The notes beneath the pieces were generated by a model. That model was not told where the DNA came from. It did no database searches and saw only the letters and a list, made by a program, of their open reading frames with translations. A stretch of DNA of 7,933 nucleotides from an uncultured Lachnospiraceae bacterium (lineage in GTDB: Bacteria > Bacillota > Clostridia > Lachnospirales > Lachnospiraceae): assembly GCA_949935685.1 (NCBI GenBank), contig CATLGN010000062.1, forward strand, positions 1 to 7,933, read 5' to 3'. Of the stretch, positions 1-5,914 are shown one piece after another. Numbering within the stretch: position 1 is the first letter of the stretch; the number at the start of each line of letters is the position of its first letter. Made by a program: the position numbers and the translations under genes.

Positions 1-1102
1 CCTTCTGTCCGAGTTTTACCTTTGCCAGATCATACTTGGAAAGGGAAATATTCACCCGCACCGCATCGCTGCTCTCCAGCTTCATCAGCTTGGAACCTGC
101 CTCCGTCACAAATCCGTTGTTAATGTACAGTTCCGTGATAATACAGTTAAAGTCCGCCCGTATTCCGGCCAGCGCTTCCTCCAGATGCGCCTGCGCCTGC
201 GCCTCGGCAAGCCGGCCTTTCTCCACCGTCGCTTCCAGTTCTTTTTTCTTATAATCGTCCAGAATTGCATTTTCGGAGGAGTTCTTATCGGATTTCAGTT
301 CATCCCGCAGCATTTCCAGATCTGCCAGCTTTTCCTGCTCGACGACAATCTGACGCTCGATTTCGGTCAGCTCCTTATTTCCGTCCAGTTCCTCCAGCTT
401 TTTGTTAATCTCTTCCAGCTCATTCATCGCCTGTGCCTGCGAAACATGCACGCCTTCCGTATCCTCGATATATGCCTGCACGCTCAGATTATTGATTCTG
501 CGGTTCAGACGGTATTTCTCGTCATACAGTTTCAGTTTTTTCTCGGTTTTCTCATCCTCCACATAATACTGAAACTGTTTGATCAGATCTTTCTGAAATA
601 CGATCAGTGTTTCAATATTGGCAAGCTGCTCCGATGCCTCTCGGTAAATGGCCTCCTGCTTGTTGCTCTCTGCAATGGAACTCTGATAGCTGCTCTCGCT
701 CGCCTGCGCATCCAACGCATCCGATCTCTGTTGAAACTCCAGGTCTTCCGTATCATAGGCAAGCAGAATATCTCCCGCCTTTACGGCGTCTCCCAGTTCC
801 ACATTCAGTTCGGAAACCTTTGCCGCCATGGGCGCATAATATACCTGTGAAATCTCGCTTTCGACCACGCCGCTCGTGCTGACCATCGTTTCTATATCAC
901 CGCGCGTCACGGTCGTCGCCATGGCCGTCGGCGTTACATTCTTTGTCTGTGCAGACCGGACATAGATACCGCCCGCGATCGCCAGCACGATCGCCAGCGC
1001 CACCGCCTGTTTGATGCGTTTCTTCCTTCTGGCAGGATTTTTCGCCTTTTTTGCCGTTTCCCTGCCGTCCGCAAAATCATCTTTTTTCCTGAATTTTAAC
1101 AT
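1..1102 (-). CDS. HlyD/MacA-like efflux adaptor (3' part cut by window edge)
   Basis: This is the membrane-anchored adaptor subunit of an ABC export system of the MacA/YknX type, which links or stabilises an FtsX-like permease on the outer face of the membrane. About 367 residues are visible and the frame is open to base 1, so the C-terminus lies outside the window. A basic N-terminus (RRKKR near 25-29) precedes one membrane segment at about 32-47. A first lipoyl-like half follows at about 76-120 (SGVVESE, then APMAAKVSELNVELGDAVKAGD), then a long Glu/Lys/Gln-rich coiled coil at about 120-310, and a second lipoyl-like half with the start of a beta-barrel (ITELYINNGFVTEAG, then YDLAKVKLGQK) at the visible end. 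ATG at 1100-1102 is preceded by AGAGGGG at good spacing. It starts 40 nt after the ATPase stop, so the two form one operon; the permease is probably next, beyond base 1. The substrate is unknown. Confidence 0.9.
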   Translation of the reverse strand, partial: MLKFRKKDDFADGRETAKKAKNPARRKKRIKQAVALAIVLAIAGGIYVRSAQTKNVTPTAMATTVTRGDIETMVSTSGVVESEISQVYYAPMAAKVSELNVELGDAVKAGDILLAYDTEDLEFQQRSDALDAQASESSYQSSIAESNKQEAIYREASEQLANIETLIVFQKDLIKQFQYYVEDEKTEKKLKLYDEKYRLNRRINNLSVQAYIEDTEGVHVSQAQAMNELEEINKKLEELDGNKELTEIERQIVVEQEKLADLEMLRDELKSDKNSSENAILDDYKKKELEATVEKGRLAEAQAQAHLEEALAGIRADFNCIITELYINNGFVTEAGSKLMKLESSDAVRVNISLSKYDLAKVKLGQK

Positions 1103-1142
1103 CCCTTATTCCCCTCTGCACAGCATTATACATGCGCTCCGT

Positions 1143-1835
1143 CTACTCTTTTTCCTGTAAAATGTCTTCCGAGATTTTGCCGTCTTTTATCTTGATAATC
1201 CGTTTCGCCTGTGCGGCAATCTCGTTATCATGCGTGATCAGAATCACGGTCCTGCCCTCCTGATGCAGTTCCCGCAGAATCCCCATAATTTCTTTCGTGG
1301 AACCGGAATCCAGATTGCCGGTCGGTTCATCCGCCAGAATCACCGGCGGCGCCTGTGCGATTGCTCTGGCAATCGCCACCCGCTGTTGTTGTCCGCCGCT
1401 CATCTCTGCCGGCTTGTGCGTCAGCCGTTTTTCCAGTCCGACTTTTTGCAGCGCTTCCAGCGAAAGGGCAAGCCGCTCTTTCCTGCTCACATTCCGGTAA
1501 ATCAACGGCAGCTCCACATTTTCCAGCGCCGTCAGATTCTGAATCAGATTAAATCCCTGAAAGATAAATCCGATCTCCTTATTTCTGACATCCGACAGTT
1601 CGTCATCCGTCATATGCGACACGTCCTGTCCGTGCAGCATATAGGTGCCGCTGGTAGGCACATCCAGACACCCGAGCATATTCATCAATGTCGATTTTCC
1701 CGAACCGGACTGTCCGATAATGGCCACAAACTCATTCTCATTCACCGTCAGGCTCACATCATCCAGTGCACGCACCTCGTTTTCTCCCGGATTATAAATT
1801 TTACAGATATTGCTTAACGCGATCAGTTCTGCCAT
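1143..1835 (-). CDS. ABC transporter ATP-binding protein, MacB/LolD/YknY type
   Basis: This is the cytoplasmic ATPase that powers an FtsX/MacB-type exporter together with the adaptor encoded downstream. It has 230 residues, full length for the family. Walker A is GQSGSGKST at 41-49, the Q-loop is in FIFQGFNL (about 90-97), the signature is MSGGQQQR (about 145-152), Walker B with its catalytic Glu is VILADEP (165-171, E170), followed by the D-loop TGNLD, and the H-loop is ITHD (H202). The FQxFNLI and ADEPTGNLD wording is typical of the MacB/LolD/FtsE branch. The frame could begin at an ATG 24 nt upstream (1857-1859), but that codon has no ribosome binding site, whereas the ATG at 1833-1835 has AAAGGA about 7 nt ahead and gives the usual MAELI-type start. 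Exporters of this class in Firmicutes often handle antimicrobial peptides or toxins; that role is inference here. Confidence 0.95.
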   Translation of the reverse strand: MAELIALSNICKIYNPGENEVRALDDVSLTVNENEFVAIIGQSGSGKSTLMNMLGCLDVPTSGTYMLHGQDVSHMTDDELSDVRNKEIGFIFQGFNLIQNLTALENVELPLIYRNVSRKERLALSLEALQKVGLEKRLTHKPAEMSGGQQQRVAIARAIAQAPPVILADEPTGNLDSGSTKEIMGILRELHQEGRTVILITHDNEIAAQAKRIIKIKDGKISEDILQEKE

Positions 1836-1881
1836 CTTAATTCCTTTATCAATTCCCATTCAGTGACAATTTCTGTGTCCT

Positions 1882-1910
1882 ATATTACATCATAAATATG
1901 AAGAATGGAA
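1882..1910 (-). promoter_or_regulatory. Candidate promoter of the ABC/HlyD operon
   Basis: On the minus strand TAATAT (1882-1887) lies 17 nt downstream of TTCCAT (1905-1910). The -10 fits sigma-A well but the -35 is poor, as expected of a promoter that needs an activator. The predicted start is near 1875, giving a leader of about 40 nt. Confidence 0.4.
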
Positions 1911-1919
1911 CCGGGAAAT

Positions 1920-1936
1920 AGTTAAAAGTTTCTTAA
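1920..1936 (-). promoter_or_regulatory. Candidate response-regulator direct repeat
   Basis: Read on the minus strand, TTAAGA and TTAACT start exactly 11 bp apart, and the pair ends about 9 bp upstream of the weak -35 hexamer of the ABC operon. TTAA-type half-sites at 11-bp spacing are characteristic of OmpR/PhoB-family response regulators (for example the Bacillus PhoP boxes). The position suits an activator. No two-component genes are visible in the window, so the cognate regulator is unknown. Confidence 0.3.
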
Positions 1937-2017
1937 TATTAGGCGGGAATACAGCGCAATTTCTCCCATTTCAGCCATAATTGTCCAGCGCTGGTTTTTT
2001 CTGTTTTTATTCATCTT

Positions 2018-2875
2018 TTACAACAACTGCATCGCCGCACTCTCGGTCGCGCTTTCCCATGTTCTGTGAAACGCCGCCACACCATGGTGGCGGTATGCCA
2101 TCGTTTCCGCCCGCTCCGGCAGATAAGCGGCAAGCCGGCTTTCCCGCCGCAATTGTTGTAATGCTTTTTCTTCCATCCCTCTTATTTTACCCGGCCGCAG
2201 ATTCAGGCATTGCCCGATTTCTCTGACCGTTTTTCCCTCGATAAATCTGCCGTATATAATATTGCGCTCCATATCCGGCAGCGCCGCCACCGCTTCCCGA
2301 AGCATCTCCGAACGCTGCCGCGCTTCCATATCACCCAATACTGCGGATTCCACATCCGCACTGCAGGCTACCAGACTTCCCACGGTTTCTCCATCTTCCC
2401 TGTCCGCCAGGCCGCAGTCAAGACTGCCGACCTGCGCCATCGCAACAGCCTCCTGCAGGTTCCGCATCTGCCGATCGTCCAGCCCCATACCGCAGCGGAT
2501 CTCCCACTGTGCGGGTTTCCTGCCCCGCTGTGTCAGAAAAGCGTTTTCCATCTTATGATACTGCCGTATCTTTTCCTGTTCATGCACGGGAATTCTGATT
2601 GTACGGCAACAGTTATCAATATACCGTTTCATCCCCTGTACAATCCAATGCTTTGCATAAGTCAAAAACAGACTGCCTTCCTCCGCCCGAAAACCGTCAA
2701 CGGCGTCATACAGCGCGATATAACCTTCCTGTTCCAAATCCTCCACTTCCGCCGCCCCCTGATAATGCATGGCAATGGCATGGATAAACCTTCTGGTCTG
2801 CCGCCAGAGCAGCAACATATTTTCCGACACATCAATCCTGTTTTGAATCTTTACCGCAAGTTCCTCATTTGTCAT
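2018..2875 (-). CDS. Sigma-70-family RNA polymerase sigma factor (short, accessory type)
   Basis: This protein should bind core RNA polymerase and direct it to specific promoters. It has 285 residues and no region 1.1. Region 2 is at about 17-95, with the core-binding DLEQEGYIALYDAVDGF (46-62) and the -10-recognising FLTYAKHWIVQGMKRYIDN (70-88). The group 1/2-like RTIRIPVH (91-98) and GRKPAQWEI (118-126) mark region 3. Region 4 (about 190-245) contains LPDMERNIIYGRF and a helix-turn-helix TVREIGQCLNLRPGKIRGMEEKAL. A tail after 255 reads GVAAFHRTWESATESA; from memory this GxxxFxxTxxSxxE pattern recurs at the ends of sigma-like proteins in clostridial phages and conjugative elements. The ATG is preceded by GGGGAGGGG about 8 nt away. 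It is divergent from an XRE repressor, probably its regulator. Its target promoters are not evident, and I see no convincing terminator after the stop. Confidence 0.88.
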   Translation of the reverse strand: MTNEELAVKIQNRIDVSENMLLLWRQTRRFIHAIAMHYQGAAEVEDLEQEGYIALYDAVDGFRAEEGSLFLTYAKHWIVQGMKRYIDNCCRTIRIPVHEQEKIRQYHKMENAFLTQRGRKPAQWEIRCGMGLDDRQMRNLQEAVAMAQVGSLDCGLADREDGETVGSLVACSADVESAVLGDMEARQRSEMLREAVAALPDMERNIIYGRFIEGKTVREIGQCLNLRPGKIRGMEEKALQQLRRESRLAAYLPERAETMAYRHHGVAAFHRTWESATESAAMQLL

Positions 2876-2936
2876 ATCTTCGTCCCCTCCCCATCAAAAT
2901 TACCGCATTGCCAACAGACAGGCTGTCCGTACGTTT

Positions 2937-2954
2937 AACATCTTTTAAGATGTT
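2937..2954. promoter_or_regulatory. 18-bp palindromic operator at the sigma-gene start site
   Basis: AACATCTT, TT, AAGATGTT form a perfect inverted repeat with 8-bp arms. It lies just downstream of the predicted transcription start of the sigma gene (near 2956), a classic repressor-blocking position. The divergent XRE protein is the obvious candidate binder. The same sequence could form a small hairpin at the 5' end of the mRNA. Confidence 0.5.
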
Positions 2955-2962
2955 CCAATAGT

Positions 2963-2991
2963 ACTTTAACACAACATTTTTATTGTGTCAA
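2963..2991 (-). promoter_or_regulatory. Promoter of the sigma-factor gene
   Basis: On the minus strand a perfect -35 TTGACA (2986-2991) and a 17-nt spacer precede TAAAGT (2963-2968, 4 of 6 to consensus). The predicted start is about 2956, leaving an 80-nt leader. It looks like a housekeeping sigma-A promoter, so the accessory sigma gene is probably switched on by the vegetative polymerase and held down by a repressor. Confidence 0.6.
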
Positions 2992-3026
2992 CAACATACA
3001 GGAATCCATCTTTTAGTTGTGTAAAC
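2967..3026. repeat. Three TTGTGTnAA words in the divergent control region
   Basis: One copy is on the minus strand (TTGTGTTAA, revealed as ACACAA at 2969-2974). Two copies are on the plus strand: TTGTGTCAAC from 2983 and TTGTGTAAAC from 3017. Copies 1 and 2 form an inverted repeat (2969-2974 / 2983-2988, 8-nt loop) covering the spacer and overlapping the -35 of the sigma promoter. Copy 3 lies about 45 nt before the XRE start codon, where that gene's own promoter should be. This arrangement would let one protein control both genes. Confidence 0.45.
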
Positions 3027-3062
3027 GCATAGTATATGTTACCTTGAGAATGAGGTGATCGC

Positions 3063-3527
3063 ATGACAATCGGAGAAAATATAAGACGCATCCGCAAGGC
3101 AAAAAATATGACACAAAAAGAACTGGGGGAAAAGCTCGGCGGGCTGTCCCAGCAGCAGATTGGACGCTGGGAAAACAATACCGAACAAAATCCCAAACTG
3201 GAAACACAGATCAAAATCGCAAACGCGCTCGGCGTTCCGGTATCCCATCTCAACGATACGCTCGGATGGCTCAAAGAGCCGGAATATCTGCCATTGGAAC
3301 GAAGTCTGGAACGAATTGGTTTCACTTTGGGACATGACGACGATGGATTTTTGTGGATTCATTACCCGGACGGTACGCTGGAAATCAGCATAGATGATTT
3401 GTCGGCATTGGAAAATGATGTGGATTCCTATTTACGGTTTAAGCTGGAAGAATTCCGTCAAAAGCACCGGGAAGATTTTCGTCCTGACAGAAAACGAACG
3501 CAGGAGCGGTCAAAGGACGCCCGCTGA
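3063..3527 (+). CDS. XRE-family (Cro/CI-type) transcriptional regulator
   Basis: This is a DNA-binding repressor of 154 residues. The N-terminal helix-turn-helix domain (about 4-65) reads IGENIRRIRKAKNMTQKELGEKL, then the recognition helix LSQQQIGRWENN (28-39) and LETQIKIANALGVPVSHL. The C-terminal part (about 75-154) is acidic then basic (GHDDDGFLWIHYPDGTLEI; LEEFRQKHREDFRPDRKRTQERSK). It has no Ser/Lys protease dyad of the LexA/CI type that I can see, so SOS-style self-cleavage is not indicated. The ATG at 3063 is preceded by GAGGTG 5 nt away. It is divergent from the sigma gene, with repeated operator-like words between them, so autoregulation and repression of the sigma gene are likely but inferred. 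Its last codons lie inside a long hairpin shared with the convergent glucosidase gene. Confidence 0.9.
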   Translation: MTIGENIRRIRKAKNMTQKELGEKLGGLSQQQIGRWENNTEQNPKLETQIKIANALGVPVSHLNDTLGWLKEPEYLPLERSLERIGFTLGHDDDGFLWIHYPDGTLEISIDDLSALENDVDSYLRFKLEEFRQKHREDFRPDRKRTQERSKDAR

Positions 3528-3563
3528 AAAAGTTCCTGTCGGCCGTCCTCCGACTGCTCCTGC
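3500..3563 (-). terminator. Long imperfect hairpin between convergent genes, probable terminator
   Basis: Arms 3500-3522 and 3541-3563 match at 19 of 23 positions (outer GCAGGAGC/GCTCCTGC, inner AGGACG/CGTCCT) around an 18-nt loop. On the minus strand the stem is followed by GTTCGTTTTCTGT, fairly T-rich, which suits termination of the glucosidase transcript. On the plus strand no T-run follows. The left arm lies in the last codons of the XRE gene, ending just before its stop codon. Confidence 0.5.
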
Positions 3564-3591
3564 ACATTTCCGGTCAATACAGCATCTCCAT

Positions 3592-5226
3592 CTACGCCAG
3601 TTCCGCCATAATCGCTTCATAAGGCCGTACCACAACGGTATCTCCCTCCATACGGAGCTCCGGATAATTGGCCAGAACCGTATTCCTGATTGCAAATGGC
3701 AGTTCCACCGTCCTCTCCTTGCCGCTGAAATTGCCCAATATCAGAAGCCGCTTTCCCTCCAGACTGCGCACATAGAGGAAAAGATCGCCGTCTTCTTCCA
3801 GATATGGCTCGTACGTCCCTTCCGCCAACACATCGCCCCACTCCGCGCTTTTGCGCAGCGCAATCAGTTTTTTGTAATAATGGAATACCGAATTTTCATC
3901 CGCCATCGCCGCCGCGGCATTGATCTCATGATAGTTCGGATTGACGTCAATCCACGGCGTTCCTGTCGTGAATCCCGCGTTTTCCGTATCGTCCCACTGC
4001 ATGGGCGTCCGGGCATTGTCCCGTCCGGTCATATTGATGGCTTCCATAATCTCCTGATGGCTCCATCCCTTTTCTTTCAGTTCCTCATAGATGTTTCGCG
4101 CCTCAATATCCCGCACCTGTGACAGTTCTTCCAGACGGACATTGGTCATTCCCAGTTCTTCTCCCTCGTAGATATAAGGCGTCCCCTGCATGCCGTGCAG
4201 GAATGTCGCCAGCGCCTTGGCCGATTCCACGCGGTATGCGCCGTCGTCTCCAAACGCGGAAACCGCCCGCGGCAGATCATGATTGTCCCAAAACAGACTG
4301 TTCCAGCCGCATCCGTGCAGCGCCTTCTGCCAGCGCGTAAAAATCTTTTTCAGCCTGACAAAGTCCTTTTTTTCCTGTTTCCACTTCCCGTATTCTTCCG
4401 AATGGCTGGCGCAGATATGTTCAAACTGAAATATCATGGAAAGCTCCGAGCCGTCGGGATTGCTGTACTGTTTCGCATTGTCCACATTGGCGCCCCATGT
4501 TTCTCCGACGGTGACAATATCATACTTCTGAAAAGCCTCCCGACTCATTTCTTTGATATAATCATGCAGTTTCGGGCCGTTCTCCCGAATCATTGCATCC
4601 GGCACCTTGCCGATATTATCGATCACATCCAGCCGGAAGCCGCCAAGTCCCTTGTCCAGCCACCAGCGCATCATCTTATAAATATCCTGACGCATCGCTT
4701 CGTTTTCCCAGTTCAGATCCGGCTGCTTCTTTGAAAACAGGTGGAAATACCAGGCGCCTGCCGCCTCGTCCCATTCCCATGCCGGACCGCCGAAGGACGA
4801 CTTTGTTTCATTTGGAAGCCTGTCTTTTTCCCCTTCGCGCCATATATAATAATCGCGATATTGGCTGTTTTTATCTTTTCTGGCCTCCAAAAACCAGGCG
4901 TGCTCGTCGGAAGAATGATTGACCACCATATCCATTACGATTTTGATGCCCCGTCTGTCCGCCTGCGCGATCAGTTCTTCCATATCCGCCATACTGCCAA
5001 ACTCATGGTAAATACCATAGTAATCGCTGATGTCATAACCGTTGTCATCCTGCGGCGACTCATACACCGGCGACAGCCAGATCACGTCGATCCCCAGTTC
5101 CTGCAGATAATCCAGCCTGCTGATGATACCCGGAATGTCGCCGATGCCGTCCCCGTTGGAATCCTGAAAGCTTCTCGGATAGATCTGATATACAACCGAA
5201 TGTTTCCACCATTTTGTCTGCTTCAT
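3592..5226 (-). CDS. dexB: GH13 glucan/oligo-1,6-alpha-glucosidase (DexB-like)
   Basis: This cytoplasmic alpha-amylase-family enzyme should release glucose from the non-reducing ends of isomalto-oligosaccharides or short dextrans by a retaining mechanism. At 544 residues it is full length. A Ca-binding loop DSNGDGIGD is at 22-30. Region I is DMVVNH (99-104), region II GFRLDVID with nucleophile D200, region III GETWG with acid/base E242, region IV WDNHD with D317, and QPDLNW is at 168-173. Valine directly after the nucleophile (V201) is the residue associated with alpha-1,6 rather than alpha-1,4 preference. From memory DVIDNIGK, NGPKLHDYIKEM and AKQYSNP match Streptococcus mutans DexB closely; the symbol is by that similarity, and malL or trehalose-6-phosphate hydrolase are the alternatives. 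There is no signal peptide. The start has AAAGGA at about 9 nt. The ORF is intact. Confidence 0.93.
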   Translation of the reverse strand: MKQTKWWKHSVVYQIYPRSFQDSNGDGIGDIPGIISRLDYLQELGIDVIWLSPVYESPQDDNGYDISDYYGIYHEFGSMADMEELIAQADRRGIKIVMDMVVNHSSDEHAWFLEARKDKNSQYRDYYIWREGEKDRLPNETKSSFGGPAWEWDEAAGAWYFHLFSKKQPDLNWENEAMRQDIYKMMRWWLDKGLGGFRLDVIDNIGKVPDAMIRENGPKLHDYIKEMSREAFQKYDIVTVGETWGANVDNAKQYSNPDGSELSMIFQFEHICASHSEEYGKWKQEKKDFVRLKKIFTRWQKALHGCGWNSLFWDNHDLPRAVSAFGDDGAYRVESAKALATFLHGMQGTPYIYEGEELGMTNVRLEELSQVRDIEARNIYEELKEKGWSHQEIMEAINMTGRDNARTPMQWDDTENAGFTTGTPWIDVNPNYHEINAAAAMADENSVFHYYKKLIALRKSAEWGDVLAEGTYEPYLEEDGDLFLYVRSLEGKRLLILGNFSGKERTVELPFAIRNTVLANYPELRMEGDTVVVRPYEAIMAELA

Positions 5227-5266
5227 ATGCTTTTTCCTTTCTCACTGTCTGTTTGGAATTGCTACT

Positions 5267-5295
5267 ATTATATACCCGGCGTTCTGTTTCGAAAA
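5267..5295 (-). promoter_or_regulatory. Candidate glucosidase promoter with palindrome at the -35
   Basis: On the minus strand a perfect -10 TATAAT lies at 5267-5272. The region 17 nt upstream (5290-5295, TTTTCG) is a weak -35. It overlaps the 8-bp palindrome TTTCGAAA (5287-5294), a possible operator. The start would be near 5260, about 35 nt before the ATG. The outer end of the repeat element begins only 6 bp upstream of the -35, so the core promoter itself appears intact. Confidence 0.5.
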
Positions 5296-5348
5296 GAGAG
5301 AAATTGTAAACAAAAGTGATGGGGCAGAAATCAAAAAAATGTATCAGG

Positions 5349-5600
5349 GTAATGTGTTCGGGAAGCCAGACAGGCGACTCATTTGTCGCACCGGACTGCA
5401 GGCATAAGCGGTTCTATGCGGTTTGAATATCAACTATGGCAGGCGTGCAACCGGCCTTTATGCGCCATCCTGGCGCAGGTCGGCCTTTTCCGTGCATCCC
5501 TGCCCGGAAATTGCAGGGCACTGACAAACCGCCAAGAACCGCTAACGCCCTCCGTAGGCACGACAAATGAGTCGCCTGTCCGGCTTCCCGAAGCGTTACG
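5349..5600. repeat. Large inverted repeat (77-nt arms) with nested hairpins
   Basis: Arms 5349-5425 and 5525-5600 are reverse complements with few differences. The core pair 5357-5388 / 5561-5592 agrees at 31 of 32 bases. Each core arm also contains its own small palindrome (GCGAC, TCATTT, GTCGC on the left). The 99-nt loop holds a perfect 7-bp hairpin TGCGCCA-TCC-TGGCGCA (5461-5477) and a second stem CCCTGC/GCAGGG (5498-5503 / 5513-5518). Most of the 250 nt can therefore fold. It may be a repeat family in its own right nested in the larger element, or the structural core of that element. Confidence 0.75.
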
Positions 5601-5639
5601 GTGTGAAAATTTTTTGTTTCAGCTCTTCTCATAATGTTT

Positions 5640-5667
5640 AAGCATCTGGAATATGCTTTCTGTTTTT
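5640..5667 (+). terminator. Weak terminator-like hairpin inside the element
   Basis: AAGCAT (5640-5645), a 7-nt loop and ATGCTT (5653-5658) are followed by TCTGTTTTTA. The shape is right for a Rho-independent terminator reading rightward, but the stem is only 6 bp and AT-rich, and no plus-strand gene precedes it. It could insulate the DeoR gene from read-through coming from the element. Confidence 0.25.
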
Positions 5668-5770
5668 ACAGGCGTTAAGGAATCTATTATTTTTATCAAA
5701 AACGTATATCTGGCAGAAATCGGGAAAGTCTGCAATACGGATATATTTCGGCGGGGACGGATACGCGCGG

Positions 5771-5779
5771 CCCCCCCCC
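5771..5779 (+). repeat. Run of nine C
   Basis: Nine consecutive C lie in a GC-rich patch of the element, just inside its right terminal repeat. Such a tract can slip during replication or be miscounted in sequencing. No gene is fused to it, so it has no evident frame-switching role. Confidence 0.9.
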
Positions 5780-5856
5780 GACGAAAGGCATTACCGCAAA
5801 CCTGACTTTTCTGATTGCTGCCCTCACAAGTTTTGTTTACAATTTATTCGTTCCCG

Positions 5857-5885
5857 CGTTTTTCGTGATTTTGCAGACGTTTTTC
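5857..5885 (+). promoter_or_regulatory. Direct repeat CGTTTTTC, candidate DeoR operator
   Basis: CGTTTTTC occurs at 5857-5864 and again at 5878-5885, exactly 21 bp apart (two helical turns), the second copy abutting the -35 of the regulator promoter. DeoR-family proteins often bind tandem T-rich words, so autoregulation through this site is plausible. The word TTTTCG also occurs at the -35 of the divergent glucosidase promoter. Confidence 0.35.
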
Positions 5886-5914
5886 TTTACTATTTCCCAC
5901 GGAAATGGTATGAT
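5886..5914 (+). promoter_or_regulatory. Promoter of the DeoR-family gene
   Basis: TTTACT (5886-5891, 4 of 6 to the -35 consensus), a 17-nt spacer and TATGAT (5909-5914, 5 of 6) predict a start near 5921 and a leader of about 60 nt. The spacer holds a perfect inverted repeat ATTTCC-CAC-GGAAAT (5892-5906), well placed for a repressor. Confidence 0.6.

Larger units (their letters stand above)
5301..5845. mobile_element. MITE-like non-coding element with terminal inverted repeats
   Basis: AAATTGTAAACAAAA (5301-5315) and TTTTGTTTACAATTT (5831-5845) are exact reverse complements. The match continues inward imperfectly, so about 33 of 40 terminal bases agree (inner GGGGCAGAAATCA against AGGGCAGCAATCA). 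No convincing gene lies within; the small ORFs present run across the stem arms and have no family features. Because AATT is self-complementary, AATT at 5302-5305 and 5841-5844 could be a 4-bp target duplication, with the true ends being GTAAACAAAA; this cannot be settled from one copy. It occupies the gap between the divergent glucosidase and DeoR genes. It contains a large stem-loop on its left side and about 190 bp of mostly featureless sequence with a poly-C run on its right. No transposase is present, so any movement would need one supplied in trans. Confidence 0.6.

Noticed and set aside
185..850. Long plus-strand ORF (221 residues) opposite the HlyD gene
   Set aside because: It is the antisense shadow of the coiled-coil coding region; its composition (many Leu/Phe/Gln/Ile) is the complement of a Glu/Lys-rich gene, and it has no ribosome binding site.
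1985..2000. CCAGCGCTGG followed by TTTTTT as a rightward terminator
   Set aside because: The palindrome has no room for a loop, so only about 3 bp could pair, and no plus-strand gene ends there. It also faces the wrong way for the sigma gene.
5414..5632. Possible small minus-strand protein of 72 residues, and a plus-strand one of 83 residues at 5383-5634
   Set aside because: Both run straight through the arms of the large inverted repeat, have no domain features, and are explained by GC-rich repeat sequence lacking stops.
5301..5845. The two TTTTGTTTACAATTT sites as a pair of DeoR operators, one before each divergent gene
   Set aside because: The similarity does not stop at 15 bp but continues inward to about 40 bp and stops sharply outward, which fits terminal repeats of an element better than two short operators. 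The distances to the two promoters also differ greatly.
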